This document shows positions 46,901 through 57,333 of a stretch of 64,000 bases of DNA, in pieces. The position numbers and the translations under genes were made by a program. Origin of the DNA: Zygaena filipendulae (lineage: Eukaryota; Arthropoda; Insecta; Lepidoptera; Zygaenidae); the NCBI GenBank assembly GCA_907165275.2, contig OU015661.1, forward strand, positions 7,261,501 to 7,325,500, read 5' to 3'. The first letter of the stretch is position 1. Each line of letters begins with the position of its first letter. The notes below the pieces were generated by a model that worked only from the letters and a program-made list of their open reading frames with translations, was not told the DNA's origin and ran no database searches.

Positions 46901-49222
46901 TTGGTGCATTTTTGTGTTTTGAAGTCGGTTTAATTTATTTTGTTAAAATTTTGTTTTTAATTAGGTACTATGGAAATATAAAAATATAATAATTTTATTT
47001 TACTTGTTATAATTTACTTTCCAGTCGAATACAGGCACCACCAACTATTATACTGTACAACAAAATACAATAAATCAGAATAGTTCATTCATTCCACCTC
47101 GAAACAAATGTCGAGTGTGTAGTAAATCCACATTCACTGGATGCTCCGGATGTAATACGTACTACTGTTGCAAAGCTTGTCAGGTGAGAGACTACATTAG
47201 GCATCATTTAAAATTAAATTTCCCTTATTTATAAAGATGTCAGCTTTAATACTGCGTTACTTTCTAACTCTATTATGTAGATAAATTTGATCTAGCCAAC
47301 ATCGCAATTCGCAATATAGCAAATACCTATTGATAAAAATGCAACGTCTTCTAGTCGTATCTATACTAAAGACTACTAGTACGGGACCTATAATGGTATA
47401 ATAGGTCTAGTATTGAAATTTATGTTTGTTTTATTTCTTTCACGTACCTACACGCTGATAAAAACACCCTTTTTTTCCATCACTTTCCCAATAGGTAATT
47501 TGCAAAAAAATGCCACCTGTTGTTGACATATTGTTGACATCTAATAGCAACGATACAAGGTGGTGGGTAGATACTTGCATTCCTCAAAGTTTAGGAAATG
47601 TCGTTTTAACAAGAAATTGTGAAATCACGTTTTATTTAAATACAGTTTTTTAAGTAGGCACGTAAAATCACCTTTTTTCAGGAAGCACACCTTCTAAACT
47701 TAAAAATTAAATCTTACTTAGCTCCACGCATCAACGTACGAAGAGAGTTCAGATGACGAGCGCTAATGCGTGTTGCGAAAGTATACGTCTTGTCCACGGA
47801 ATTATATTTGTTCTTGTCACTACTACTCGTCAGCGCGCGCTCAAGAACAGCAAACGGACGGACGTAGAGCCAAGCCAACCCACACGGTGCGGTGCGGCTC
47901 AGGTGCGGCGCCGCGTGGTGGAGAGGGGAGTAAACTGCTCGTTGTTGTTTGTCCTGTTCTGTCGCACGAAGCGATGGGCAACTCTACTCTCATTGTCGCC
48001 GCTGCGGCGCCGCACTGCCCGTGTGGTCGCCAGTGCGGCGAAACGGCTTGGGTGCGGCGCCGCACCGCATCGTGTGTGTTTTTTGTGGGTTGGCCCTTAC
48101 ATTTATTAAAGCGCGCGTCACCGCGATCGTCTGCGTCTAGAAACTTTTGTTTGAGCGCGGCGTTGACGCGCGCTGACGCGCGTAAACGTGCGCGCTTGTG
48201 GACGGTTGTTAGGTAAATATTAGGATGTGGATGATGATTCATGCTTTCGTGTAACTAATTAATATTATTAGTAACTGAATAACACTCATTGATAAATTAC
48301 CCAGGATTTAGATAAAACTTTAATTTACGCGGATGAATGACAACAACATTCGATTTGTCGGTGCGCTAGCGGAAGTATAAAGAAAAGTGGCGTTGAATGA
48401 CCATTAGTGTATGATCTATCGGCGGCTATCGCGTCAGCTACTTTCTCGCTCAATTTTCGTGAACAAATTTTTTTATGTCATTATTTTTATCCAATTGAAA
48501 CGAGAATTCAATATGTATACAAGAATTGTTCTTTAAAATTAACCGTTAGATAAAGATAAATGAAATATCTAGTTAATAGATAAATATTTTCTTTGTCCAA
48601 TACGACCTATAACGCACTGATTTGACTTTGACACATAATTATGACCATCTCGACTCGGCGGTTAGGTAACATTCGTTTGGAATATTTTTGTATTTTAATA
48701 CAACATTCGCCTTATCTACCTACATGACGTTAACAAAGGACGTGAAAAAGACAAAAGTTGTATTTCAGAAATATTTCAGGTGTTGTTTTTTCCTAAATTA
48801 AGATTGTCTATGTCTATATGATTTTGTATTTATTGCGTGATGCGCGTACAAATCTACAGACAGACAGACGGAAACTCTTAAAATTGTTTTATATTCAGCT
48901 AGTGATATTTTTGAATATTGAAATTATTTTAAGTAAAGACTCCCCGCACAATTTTCTTTTAAATACCTATATTTAATTATTAATAACTGGCATCTATTTA
49001 CATTAGGTACTAGGTATTAGGTACATTAAAGATGGTAATCTCGTTCCGGTTAAGTATTAATAGACACTGATGAGATAATTATTCCAGTTACAATTAACAT
49101 TTCTTCTTTTTCAGGCTTTGGACTTCAGAAATCACTTAAAAATATGCAAAAATGTATGGGAGAAAAACAGGCCTCCGCCTAATGTCGATTTTCGAAGTTC
49201 TATTCACCTACCTATACGATGA
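43929..49222 (+). CDS. Asn/Gln-rich protein with C-terminal MYND zinc finger
   Basis: Four coding exons: 43929-43938, 44038-46055, 47025-47183, 49115-49222, with GT/AG borders and matching phase (phase 1 after the 10-nt first exon, 0 thereafter). They give 764 residues. The short first exon adds MDSDIFTT ahead of the Met at 44052, which is the alternative start. Residues about 145-305 look like a helical, Lys-rich domain (HFIKQSHDFLMSASKT, ILEWKKLRTKYYNLYRRLL). About 390-675 is low-complexity, rich in Asn, Gln, Ser and Tyr. The C-terminus is a MYND finger with C705, C708, C716, C719, C724, C728, H736 and C740 in exact C-x2-C-x7-C-x2-C-x4-C-x3-C-x7-H-x3-C spacing, split by the last intron. MYND fingers bind short proline-containing peptides in transcription and scaffold proteins, so a regulatory role is likely. 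I do not recognise the specific family. Reading through the exon 2 donor adds only VSYF before a stop. Confidence 0.9.
46071..46960 (+). repeat. Composite retroelement repeats in intron 2 of the MYND gene
   Basis: The first part has AAAACCGGCCAAGTGCGTGT, AGGGTTCCGTACC and GACGGACAGACGGACACGCG, a block widespread in lepidopteran genomes. The second, from about 46480, contains one unit of the repeat whose forward translation reads HTYSDLG and EVELIMKTIDGHRNY, also found at 24185-24547, 59706-60170 and 61179-61730. The insertion begins within about 15 nt of the exon 2 donor. Confidence 0.75.
47750..48220. other. GC- and CpG-rich island inside the last MYND-gene intron
   Basis: About 470 bp is far more GC-rich than its surroundings. 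It contains three near-copies of the palindrome TGCGGCGCCGCA (about 47908, 48001, 48051) and a 3' part full of GCGCGC, ending ACGTGCGCGCTTGTGGACG. Frames stay open on both strands (up to 148 codons), as expected from composition. It may be a transposable element or an internal promoter. No motif identifies it. Confidence 0.5.
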
Positions 49223-49476
49223 TTCAATAGAAGACCACAGGCATTCAAGTGTTAAATGACTCTTATATGAATATTTTTTATGTCTGATAAACACTGATTT
49301 TGAAAACCATGGGATCCCATCAGTAGTGATTATGTTGTCTTTGTGTGCCATGGGTGATATACCTAAATAAGTATAATGTACCTATACCTGGTATATGTAT
49401 ATTTTTTTTCAAAGATAAAGTAAACTTACCTACCTATGAAAAAACGTGTAGGTACCTAGATATTTTTTTGAAATAC

Positions 49477-49884
49477 AGGGTGCAATGTTAAACGAGGGAT
49501 TTATTCAAATACTCGATACCTAACTCACGAAACGAAAGTAAAAAAAAAACACACTAAACTTACTTAGGTACCTACCTTTTCACTCTAGTCTTGAAGTCCA
49601 GAGCACAGCTTTGAGGAAACATTTAACATGACCTCTACACTAGATTTATCAGCGCGCCAGCAAATATAGAATTAACTGCGTTTTATCACTGCGTTTTATA
49701 TTCTCTTTGCTGGCGCGACGACAAAACGTATGTTAGTAGGTACATAATACTTCCTGGAGTTTAATGTGTCGAACTGTTTTTTTAATTTATTATGTTAGAA
49801 ACGATATATTTGACACGAAAATCGGGAACTGTACAGAATTCCTTCAGTACCTGAGTCTCTCGTTTAACCTTAGATACACCCTGT
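49477..49884. mobile_element. TIR element beginning ACAGGGTGCAATGTTAAACG
   Basis: The left end ACAGGGTGCAATGTTAAACG AGGG is matched by the inverted right end TCTCGTTTAACCTTAGATAC ACCCTGT. A nested hairpin (GCGCGCCAGCAAATATAGAA against TATTCTCTTTGCTGGCGCG) sits at about 49651-49718. A related single end occurs at about 30481-30540. Confidence 0.75.
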
Positions 49885-50019
49885 AGATATCCAAGTAATG
49901 TGTGATTACAAAACTTTGATTAAATTAATTAGGAACTTACCTATATAATCAAAATATATTAATTGATTCAACTGTTTTAAGCTTTCATTTTATGGTTGCT
50001 ACTTGGTAGTTACTTGCAT

Positions 50020-50369
50020 AATTGGCTAATTGACAAAAATTTTTTTTAGTCCGTCATGTAGATTAATGAAAAATATTGGACACGTATTTTTTCTTGTTTT
50101 ACGTAATAAAAAATAGGGGCGATACATTGAGTTGAAATTTTGAGTGACGTCACAACCCGGTGCAGTTTGTACGGAGCTTATACCGAATAATGACGTCCGC
50201 GTCACGAGTCCCTCACCCTAAACTTTAATGCTGTTTTTGGCTCCATCTATGTGTATTTTCATTAATTAGAAAAAGAAAATAATACGTAGGTACCTACCTA
50301 TTATTTTTTTATTTCTGACTGACGGACTAATTAGAATTTTTATTTTCATACCCTGGAAAATACCCAATT
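50020..50369. mobile_element. MITE of the TGACGTCA family, copy 4
   Basis: It runs from AATTGGCTAATTGAC to ACCCTGGAAAATACCCAATT. It contains one intact TGACGTCA and a second interrupted form (ATGACGTCCGCGTCACG). Confidence 0.85.
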
Positions 50370-50874
50370 CCTAGTGTTCTCTTTTTTCTTTCTTTTAATA
50401 CGTTTTTCTACTAAACGTAGGTAACGAAATTACGAAACCAATAAAATCTTCTAACTTCTACTGCTTATTAGATCGTGATTGTATCAATCATTCATATTAA
50501 TAATATTACGTATTTAGGTAAGATTCTGGCTCATCGCAATTCCAATATCTTTGAGAGGAAAGTAAATTCGAATGCTCGGATAGTGCTCGTCTCTAGCAAC
50601 CGATTTGACAAAGACATCCTTCATCTTTCAGTCGGTTTCTTCAAACCCATAGTCTGATGTTACTCAAGGATAATGTAGCATTCTAATGAAGAAAGAACCA
50701 AAAAAGAAAAAAATCTTTCCTCTTTATTATAACAGTATATATATTATATATATCAGTATAATTTATTTTATTAATTCGTTTTATTATATAAATTTGTTAA
50801 GTTTTTGCAAAAAAGAAGAAAGAAACAGAACTCAAAAAATTGTACTGCTGTAAACTTACCTACGACTTTTGGTG

Positions 50875-51700
50875 GCATTTAAGCAAAATGGACGTCAGTT
50901 TTTAACCGACTTCCAAAAAGGAGGAGGTTCTATGTTCGATTACTTATATGTATTGTTTTTTTTTTATTTATTTTTTTATTTCTTTGTTTTACAAATTAGT
51001 TAATCGTGGTTAATATTGTGTAAACGTGAATGAAACGTGAAATAAGATGAAATGGGGCGTTCATCGGGAGGTTGTCGTTTTACTATACAACTTCCCACAG
51101 AGCGTCCTATTAAAGTTCAAAAGTTCCGGTAAAGTATCGAAATGCATCTTACCAATGCATTTCGACGTGAATAACTTCAGAAGAAAAATACTACTGAATT
51201 GACTGTATGGACTTACTTCCTTTGCCTTCTCCATTGGGGTAAATAAAAAAATAAAATATGAAGGTAAAATAATTTTGAGACCGGACAGCGCGACCGTAGT
51301 GATTATTTGCTCAGTGTTTGAGACTTTTGGCGGGATTTCTAGCAGAGTGGACGTCAGTTTTACTTCTTTGTTTTGCAAATTAGTTTATCGTGATTAATAT
51401 TGTGTGAATATAGTGGATTTTGCATAATAGTGATCCATTAGTGATGAATAGTGTGCGGAAACAGTGAAATAAGATGAAATAGGGCGTTCATCTGGAAGTT
51501 TTCGTTTTACTATACAACTTCCCACAGAGCGTCCTATTAAGGTTCAACTGTGAAGATTTGCTGCCAAAAGTTCCGGTAAAGCATCGAAATGCATCTCACC
51601 AATGCATTTCGATGTAAATAACTTCAGAAGAAGAAAAATACTAATAAATTGGCTATATGGACTAAGTTTCCTTCTGCCTTCCCCGAGGTGTAAACTTCAC
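50875..51700. repeat. Two direct copies of an unclassified 370-bp repeat
   Basis: The blocks GGACGTCAGTTTT, TTTGTTTT(A/G)CAAATTAGTT, GAAATAAGATGAAAT, TATACAACTTCCCACAGAGC and CCAATGCATTTCGA occur in the same order at about 50875-51250 and 51328-51700. Copy 1 has an extra insert with the retroelement end AACCGACTTCCAAAAAGGAG. Confidence 0.75.
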
Positions 51701-51947
51701 CAAAAAAAAAAAATTTTGATTTTGGATTCAATTCTAAATTTCTAATTATTTAGTATAACTAAGAATAAAAGGGTGGATCATTTTAAGTTCAAGCACACAA
51801 ATTATTAAGATTGGGTTGGTTTTTAGGGTATACTTGAATTTACGGAATAAATTAGTATGTTAAATGGACTAATTAATCGAAAGTTACCTACATAATTGGT
51901 ATTTGGTAACTACCTGCTTGTAACCACGAAAACATTTACAGTTTATT

Positions 51948-54335
51948 ATGTGGTATGCTGCTTTGGTGCGATTTATTCGAAGGCGTTTAGTGTTGGGTAT
52001 AATATTCGCGTCTTCGCTCACATACTGTGTTATCAGTTTCATGAGAGAGGTTAGTTTCAATCATTTCCTTGTCAGTACGTATTATTATTATTAAAATATT
52101 CATTGGTTTGTGAAGTTCTGTTTTCACCGTTTTTATGGTAATTTTTGCTGACCATAGTGTACATTGTAAAATTATACCTAGAAATAATGGTACTTAAATT
52201 ACCTAGTCTTGGAATAATTTGTTTAAGACCTTTTTGTACTTAGTCCCTTATTCTTTATTGCATAAAAAGACAAGTGTTTTGTATTATGTATAAATAGAGA
52301 TAAATGTTATTGACAACTTATAGGAAGTACTAGCTGTTCCCTGTGGTTTCACCCACGTTTATTGAGAGACCCCACAGATCCCACAGGTATTCCGACTTAA
52401 AAGTACTACCCTATATTTTTTTTTCCGTACCTACCCTTGCAACATGTAGTATGCAAATTTTAATGCAGTTGAGTGAGTGAGATGAGTTCCCGTGGGAATT
52501 CTGGGATAAAAATTACCCTAGTTCCTTCTCTGTACCCCTGACAATGCACATGTAAAATTTCATGATGATTGGTTGAGCTGTTTAGGTGTGAAAGCATAAC
52601 AAACTTCACTTTCCCATTTGGATGATGATAAGCAATAACATGTTAACCCACAAAACCAAGTTAATGATACAAAACGCTTTTTTGCGAGTTAGAGAACATT
52701 TTTTGATTATGTGTTTACCTTATTACATTGTTTAAATACCTTCAAAATGTTGAACGTAAAATTTTTTTGATACAAAATGGTCTATAATTTTAAAACACGA
52801 TTCAATCAAAATAGTTTCAGTGTGAGTTAACACACTATTGACTATCTATATCCATTTATGATATTAGTTAGGATTACCCAAGCAAACAATTGCTCCGTAT
52901 AATACCTATGGATAGTTTGGTTAGATAAATCTGGGTTATTTCAGGGAAGCAATCGTAACATGATATATCAAGATATATTAATTGAACGTAAACCATTTGT
53001 GTGGCGATCACTGCAGGAGCACAATGACACATATGAGTATAAAATTTGTCGCAACTCAGTGCAAGGAAAACTTTTAGTGGTAGATGATAGAGGTAAGATT
53101 ATCTTCAACTATGCCTGGAGGCTTATACCCCAGGAGTAACTAAATACTATAAAAAGGCTAATGAAACTAAATACTATACATTTTAAGAAAATATTGGACA
53201 CAAAAAAATTTAGATAAAATTCATTTATTAGTTATAGTAAATAAAATAATTGATTGCCATGCGGTTTTCACAGGTAGATTAAGCTTAGCCTGGTGCTACA
53301 TATTATAAGGCTTTGTTTCAATTAAATCAGATGTCGAGAAAAGAAATTATTACATAAAAACGTTCCACGTGTGTGAAACCGCAGGGCACAGCTAGTGGTG
53401 TAACAAACAAACAAATAAACAACTAAACTTACTTTTGCATTTATAATAGTAGGTAAGTATTATATCAGTAGACAGGTAAGCATAGTACATCAAGCTCTGC
53501 TTAGTTTGGAACCAGGTAAAACTGTTTGATAATGTCCAAGCATTATTATTATTTTGTACAAGAAGATTTTGCTTAAATGTGTGTAATGTTATGTGTATAT
53601 TATCAAATGTGTCTTTCATAGGATATGTTTGCCGGCGGACAGATTTGATGAAAAATGGTTGTTGTGATGTAGAAGCTGAGACTGCAACAAAATACAGCTG
53701 TGAAACTTGTAAAGACAATAATTGTTGTATTATCTATGAATACTGTGTATCCTGCTGCTTAGATCCTGGCAAGGTATACCTCTTAAACTGTTGATGATTA
53801 TACCCCACATTACACAGGCTTTCATTCATTTTGATCCTTGGTCATTTGCATTCACAGCCTAGGCAGGTTTTCAGTTCTTTTGTCTTTCTCTTATCTAAAT
53901 TTGGTCTTTCTCTTTTTGATTTTCTCATGTGCAACTCCACATCACTCTTTGTCTATTTTGTTTTAGTCTGTTGCTTCACTATTTCTTAATATTATATTAT
54001 GCCAATAATTTGTTGTACAACACTATGCACAGCCACACTGTGTAGTATGTGGGATGTGGGTCCTTTAACATAAAAACTAGGTGAATAACAACTTTTCGTA
54101 TAAAGTTTTGATAACTTTTTTTTTTCTTTTTCAGAGGGACATGTTAGAAGTAGTGTTATCAAAATTATCTGCTGAGGAAAATGTGTTATTTCGGTCACTA
54201 ACAGATGACTATGAACTGTGTTTGACAAAGTGCCGTACTAGTTCCCATAGTGTTCTGCATGAGAACTCATACAAAGATCCTACACATAAACATTGTTTTG
54301 GTGGTGAACCTCCAGGCACTAGATCTCCTGACTAG
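51948..54335 (+). CDS. SPRING1: SPRING (C12orf49) homologue, SREBP pathway regulator
   Basis: Four coding exons: 51948-52049, 52945-53092, 53622-53773, 54135-54335. GT/AG borders and phase agree (0, 1, 0), giving 200 residues against 205 in human. A short cytoplasmic N-terminus with basic residues (RFIRRR) precedes one membrane helix (about 13-31), so a type II Golgi membrane protein is expected. The lumenal part has the hallmark cysteine array: KICRNSVQGK (67-76), GYVCRRTDLMKNGCCDV (84-100), CETC, NNCC and YEYCVSCCLDP (122-132), then DYELCLTKCRTSSHSVLHEN. In mammals this protein licenses the S1P protease and supports SCAP-SREBP processing; the same role here is inferred from family membership. 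Retroposon and MITE copies lie in introns 1 and 2 and no exon is disturbed. Confidence 0.95.
52331..52618 (+). repeat. Retroposon copy (CCGCGG family) in SPRING intron 1
   Basis: A diverged 5' block (GTTCCCTGTGGTTTCACCC) is followed by a second partial copy with GAGTTCCCGTGGGAATTCTG, CCTTCTCTGTACCCCTGACA and TTCATGATGATTGGTTGAGC. Confidence 0.8.
52619..52854. mobile_element. TIR element TGGACGCAGATAAGCA, copy 3 (diverged ends)
   Basis: The left end TGGATGATGATAAGCAATAA and right end GACTATCTATATCCA are diverged inverted repeats. The body (ATTATGTGTTTACCTTATTA, GTGAGTTAACACACTATTG) matches the other two copies. Confidence 0.8.
53250..53470 (-). repeat. Retroposon end (CCGCGG family) in SPRING intron 2
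   Basis: CATGCGGTTTTCACAGGTAG, CTTTGTTTCAATTAAATCAG and GTGAAACCGCAGGGCACAGC are present, followed by CATTTATAATAGTAGGTAAG. Confidence 0.75.
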
Positions 54336-54620
54336 CGTTAATTTAGATCTTTACTAATATTGTAAGTGTGAGTGTCAGCTAAAAAGTGCCTGTAGACATC
54401 AAAATGGGGCCACTTGCTAAAAATTCACATCATCTAAGATATTTTTTAGAGAACTATTGGTAAAAAATAGTAATTTACATTTTAATATAGTGGCTCAGAG
54501 TAATTAAATATACTACACAGTGGTTTCCTCTTTGCTTTAATACATATTAAATAGTAAATTTTATTTTTAAAAGAAATTACTTGACACTCATTTAATTATT
54601 TTTTTTCTTATACAGTGTTC

Positions 54621-54626
54621 AATAAA
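54621..54626 (+). terminator. Candidate poly(A) signal for the SPRING homologue
   Basis: AATAAA lies 286 nt after the stop codon. The context TACAGTGTTCAATAAAGAG also resembles a retroelement 3' end (compare 17605-17622), so the assignment is uncertain. Confidence 0.4.
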
Positions 54627-55192
54627 GAGTTTATCTCTCTATATTCTAAATAGGTACTTAGATATACTTAACTTTTTTTGCGTGTGGCCATTTTGGCGGC
54701 TACTATAAGGCACGACTGACGCGTGACGCCTTAACGTGGCGACTAGCAATGGTGCGAATATAGCGACGTAATTTTTGTGTAGGTGTAGCGATAAAAATTT
54801 GTCCGGAAAGTTTTGTAAAATATTTTTGTTAATATATGTATAGGTACTTTCTGAAATCCATTGAATGAATTAATACAGATTCATGCAGATAAACTGCAAG
54901 CAAAGGTGTTATTCAAACTTTAAATTCAAATTACTTAATAATTTTTTTGTACATAGGGAAGTAAGAGTATCTACAAATTAGCTTTTATTAGTAGATTTTC
55001 TAATCTATAGATAACATTAGAACCTCCGTCCGGTCAAACTATAACGTTACTAATTACTCACTAAAACGATCTGCGAAAACCGCAAATAAATACGTCACAT
55101 AGTTTAAGGGGCAAACCACACTTGTTCAGCTTTTGTCATAGGAAACAACGATTTGGTATGGAGATGCGTAGATAATATACTAAAGGGCCCCA

Positions 55193-55551
55193 TACATTAA
55201 CAGTCCGCCGGCGAATATCAGCCTGTCAGTTTATCTCAACAGATCACAGACTAGCAGTTCCCCTGAAGCTTTTGGATTGAACGGCAATCCGAACCCAGCG
55301 TGTGTGACTGCTTGCCGTCACAGGCCTGCGTCGACAGGTATCGGCCGGACAGTCCGTGATCACCACCCGAACCGCTATTCAGGCCGCTGCTGGCGCGGGT
55401 TAAACTCGATTGCCGCCTGCTAGTGTGTAGACTCAAAACCAGCATTCCACCATTGCCGGCAGGCAATAATCGCTATAACGTTTGAGCTATGCAGATTATG
55501 AACGGCAGGCCAACCGATAGGACCAGAGACTGCAGGCGGACTGTTAATGTA
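55193..55551. mobile_element. MITE with ends TACATTAACAGTCCGCC
   Basis: The left TACATTAACAGTCCGCCGGC and right GCAGGCGGACTGTTAATGTA are inverted repeats. The GC-rich interior includes GGTATCGGCCGGACAGTCCG. The open frames inside are incidental. Confidence 0.8.
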
Positions 55552-55808
55552 CTCATCCTTTCAGCTTTCCGCGTCTATTCAGTTTTCGCGGCAAACAGGT
55601 ATAAAATGAAGACAAATGTGTTTTTATCATGCGAATGCTATAGATAGAGTTCTATGGGCCTTTAGTCTTACCTTACAATGCTTTAAGCGGCTGATAAGAA
55701 GCAGAACTACATGTGTGACCCAAAACCGTTCATCGAAACGCGAATGGAGCTTGAATAAATGTAGTAGTCTGGTACATGTATTTTGTTTTCTGTTCTGGTT
55801 TTAGCAAA

Positions 55809-55940
55809 GGAGCGTTCAAGTATTACGTAACGCAATATTTGGAAATTTTTGACCCCCCTTCCCCCCATGTAACGCGCCGTAACGTTTTTATACCCCCCTC
55901 CCCCTCCCTCCAAATTCGTTACGGAATACTTGAACGCTCC
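55809..55940. mobile_element. Foldback MITE GGAGCGTTCAAGTATTACGT
   Basis: The left arm GGAGCGTTCAAGTATTACGT AACG and the right arm CGTTACGGAATACTTGAACG CTCC are inverse. The centre has runs of C (GACCCCCCTTCCCCCC and ACCCCCCTCCCCCTCC). Confidence 0.85.
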
Positions 55941-56554
55941 CCAGGGACGCCGCCGTCCCCTTTAGTGCTTACGTAATACTTGAATTGTCGTCCCGTAAGA
56001 TTAATTAGTACCTAGATGTTAGGAGATTGGTTTAAGTTTTTATATTTTTATGGTAAAATATCTCCGTCTTGTAAAATCGAACATGACAATTGACAGGTTT
56101 CCATGTGGTTGTAAATATAAAAAAAAAATGCCAAAAAAAATTATTAAACATAAACTATGTTGATACTATCAGTGTATTTTTACTTTGACTTGGAAACGAT
56201 ATTTCGTTTAGTCGTAAACTTTAATTAGTCATAGGTTCATTCACTTGATTTAAAGGTTTCGTATTTCGTTGTTAAGGTTTCGTAATGCATCCTTTCTCTA
56301 TTAATTAACTATTATTGCCGCACAGGGTGGTAAGAGCCCGGGCAGCCAGGCCACAGATAATAATACTCAGGCTAAATTACAGGAAAACGTTCTCTAGAAA
56401 TCCAAACCAGAAATCACAAAAAAAAATCTACACATTTTAGTAGATACCTACACAATTTTAGAAATTTAACAAATTATAATAAATAGTGAAAACTTATTTA
56501 TGGCAACGGCCTCATACCGTAGTCTAGTAGCCTTGGACCTGTAGCGCTCTTCCG

Positions 56555-56744
56555 CCCCCTTAGCCAAGTTGACAATCTGCAGGTAATCGTTAACGCGTAG
56601 AAAATTGAACGAATCGTTATGTCACGTGATCACGCAAAACTGGACTTTTGACTGTATGATTTTACATCACAACGTGCGATTACGATTCGTTCCTCAGTTT
56701 GCTATGCGTTAACGATTGTAGATTGTCAACATGGCTAAGAGGGC
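56555..56744. mobile_element. Foldback MITE CCCCCTTAGCCAAGTTGACA
   Basis: The arms CCCCCTTAGCCAAGTTGACA ATC..GTTAACGC and GCGTTAACGATTGTAGATTG TCAACATGGCTAAGAGGG are imperfectly inverse. Inner segments AATCGTT..ACGATTCGTT continue the pairing. Confidence 0.82.
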
Positions 56745-56926
56745 TGTAGTTAACAAGGAGTGAAAAACACCGACATAGAGTTGCTTATTGAATGTAATCC
56801 CCAGACACCTGTAGCTATCACCAACACCTATTGTTATACTTTAAGACCCGTATTTATGAACTCTTTGCAACCAAAACGACAACGCGCGGAATGAAAATCT
56901 AATGCCCGTTCCACGTTCACGCGGGA

Positions 56927-57027
56927 ATCTTGCGAGAACGCGAGAAAACCATGTGAGAGAACGTGAATGTGGAGTGGAGCCAATATTCTCCGCCGTTTCT
57001 CGAGGTTTTCTCGCGTTCTTGCAAGAT
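56927..57027. repeat. Inverted repeat with 24-bp arms
   Basis: ATCTTGCGAGAACGCGAGAA AACC (56927-56950) pairs with GGTTTTCTCGCGTTCTTGCA AGAT (57004-57027) with one mismatch. The 53-nt loop is GC-rich. This is probably a small MITE, so the 79-codon frame across it is not a gene. Confidence 0.75.
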
Positions 57028-57216
57028 TGTGGAGCAGGTTTTCAAACCGTGCACAAAGATCATCTTTACGAGCAAGTATATTGTCAGTCTCAGGAAGCCA
57101 TGCTTAGTGCTATTTTTCTCTTAAACCTCCTAATAGGTTAGGAGGTTTATGAGACTTTGGTCGTGGTTAAACACCGGTTCATTTTATAAAAGTGTAATCA
57201 GTAAAGAAGAGTAAGT

Positions 57217-57333
57217 TTAAATATAATTAATTGTCACTGGCCTTCGCGATCCGTGGTAGAGTCCGAAGCTGCAGGCCGTCGGCCAGGATGCCAAGAACAG
57301 AAACATGAAAGAGTACAGGATCAGCTTTTCCAT
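57217..57333 (-). CDS. Possible small secreted peptide or first exon (38 codons)
   Basis: From an ATG at 57333 the frame encodes a convincing signal peptide (MEKLILYSFMFLFLASWPTA) followed by CSFGLYHGSRRPVTINYI and a stop. It could be a short secreted peptide, the first coding exon of an unseen minus-strand gene, or chance. No strong splice donor is visible; GTGAC after GGCCA is weak. I know no match. The composition differs from the surrounding repeats, which is why it is listed. Confidence 0.25.
   Translation of the reverse strand: MEKLILYSFMFLFLASWPTACSFGLYHGSRRPVTINYI

Larger units (their letters stand above)
49223..51947. other. Intergenic region between the MYND gene and the SPRING homologue
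   Basis: It holds the MYND gene 3' UTR (no clear AATAAA close to the stop), a TIR element (49477-49884), a TGACGTCA MITE (50020-50369), a repeated unit (50875-51700) and, directly before 51948, the presumed SPRING promoter and leader. No further exon was seen. Confidence 0.7.

Noticed and set aside
47841..48242. 133-codon minus-strand and 148-codon plus-strand frames in the GC island
   Set aside because: Overlapping long frames on both strands reflect high GC and few stops. Neither has a domain or codon pattern supporting a protein.
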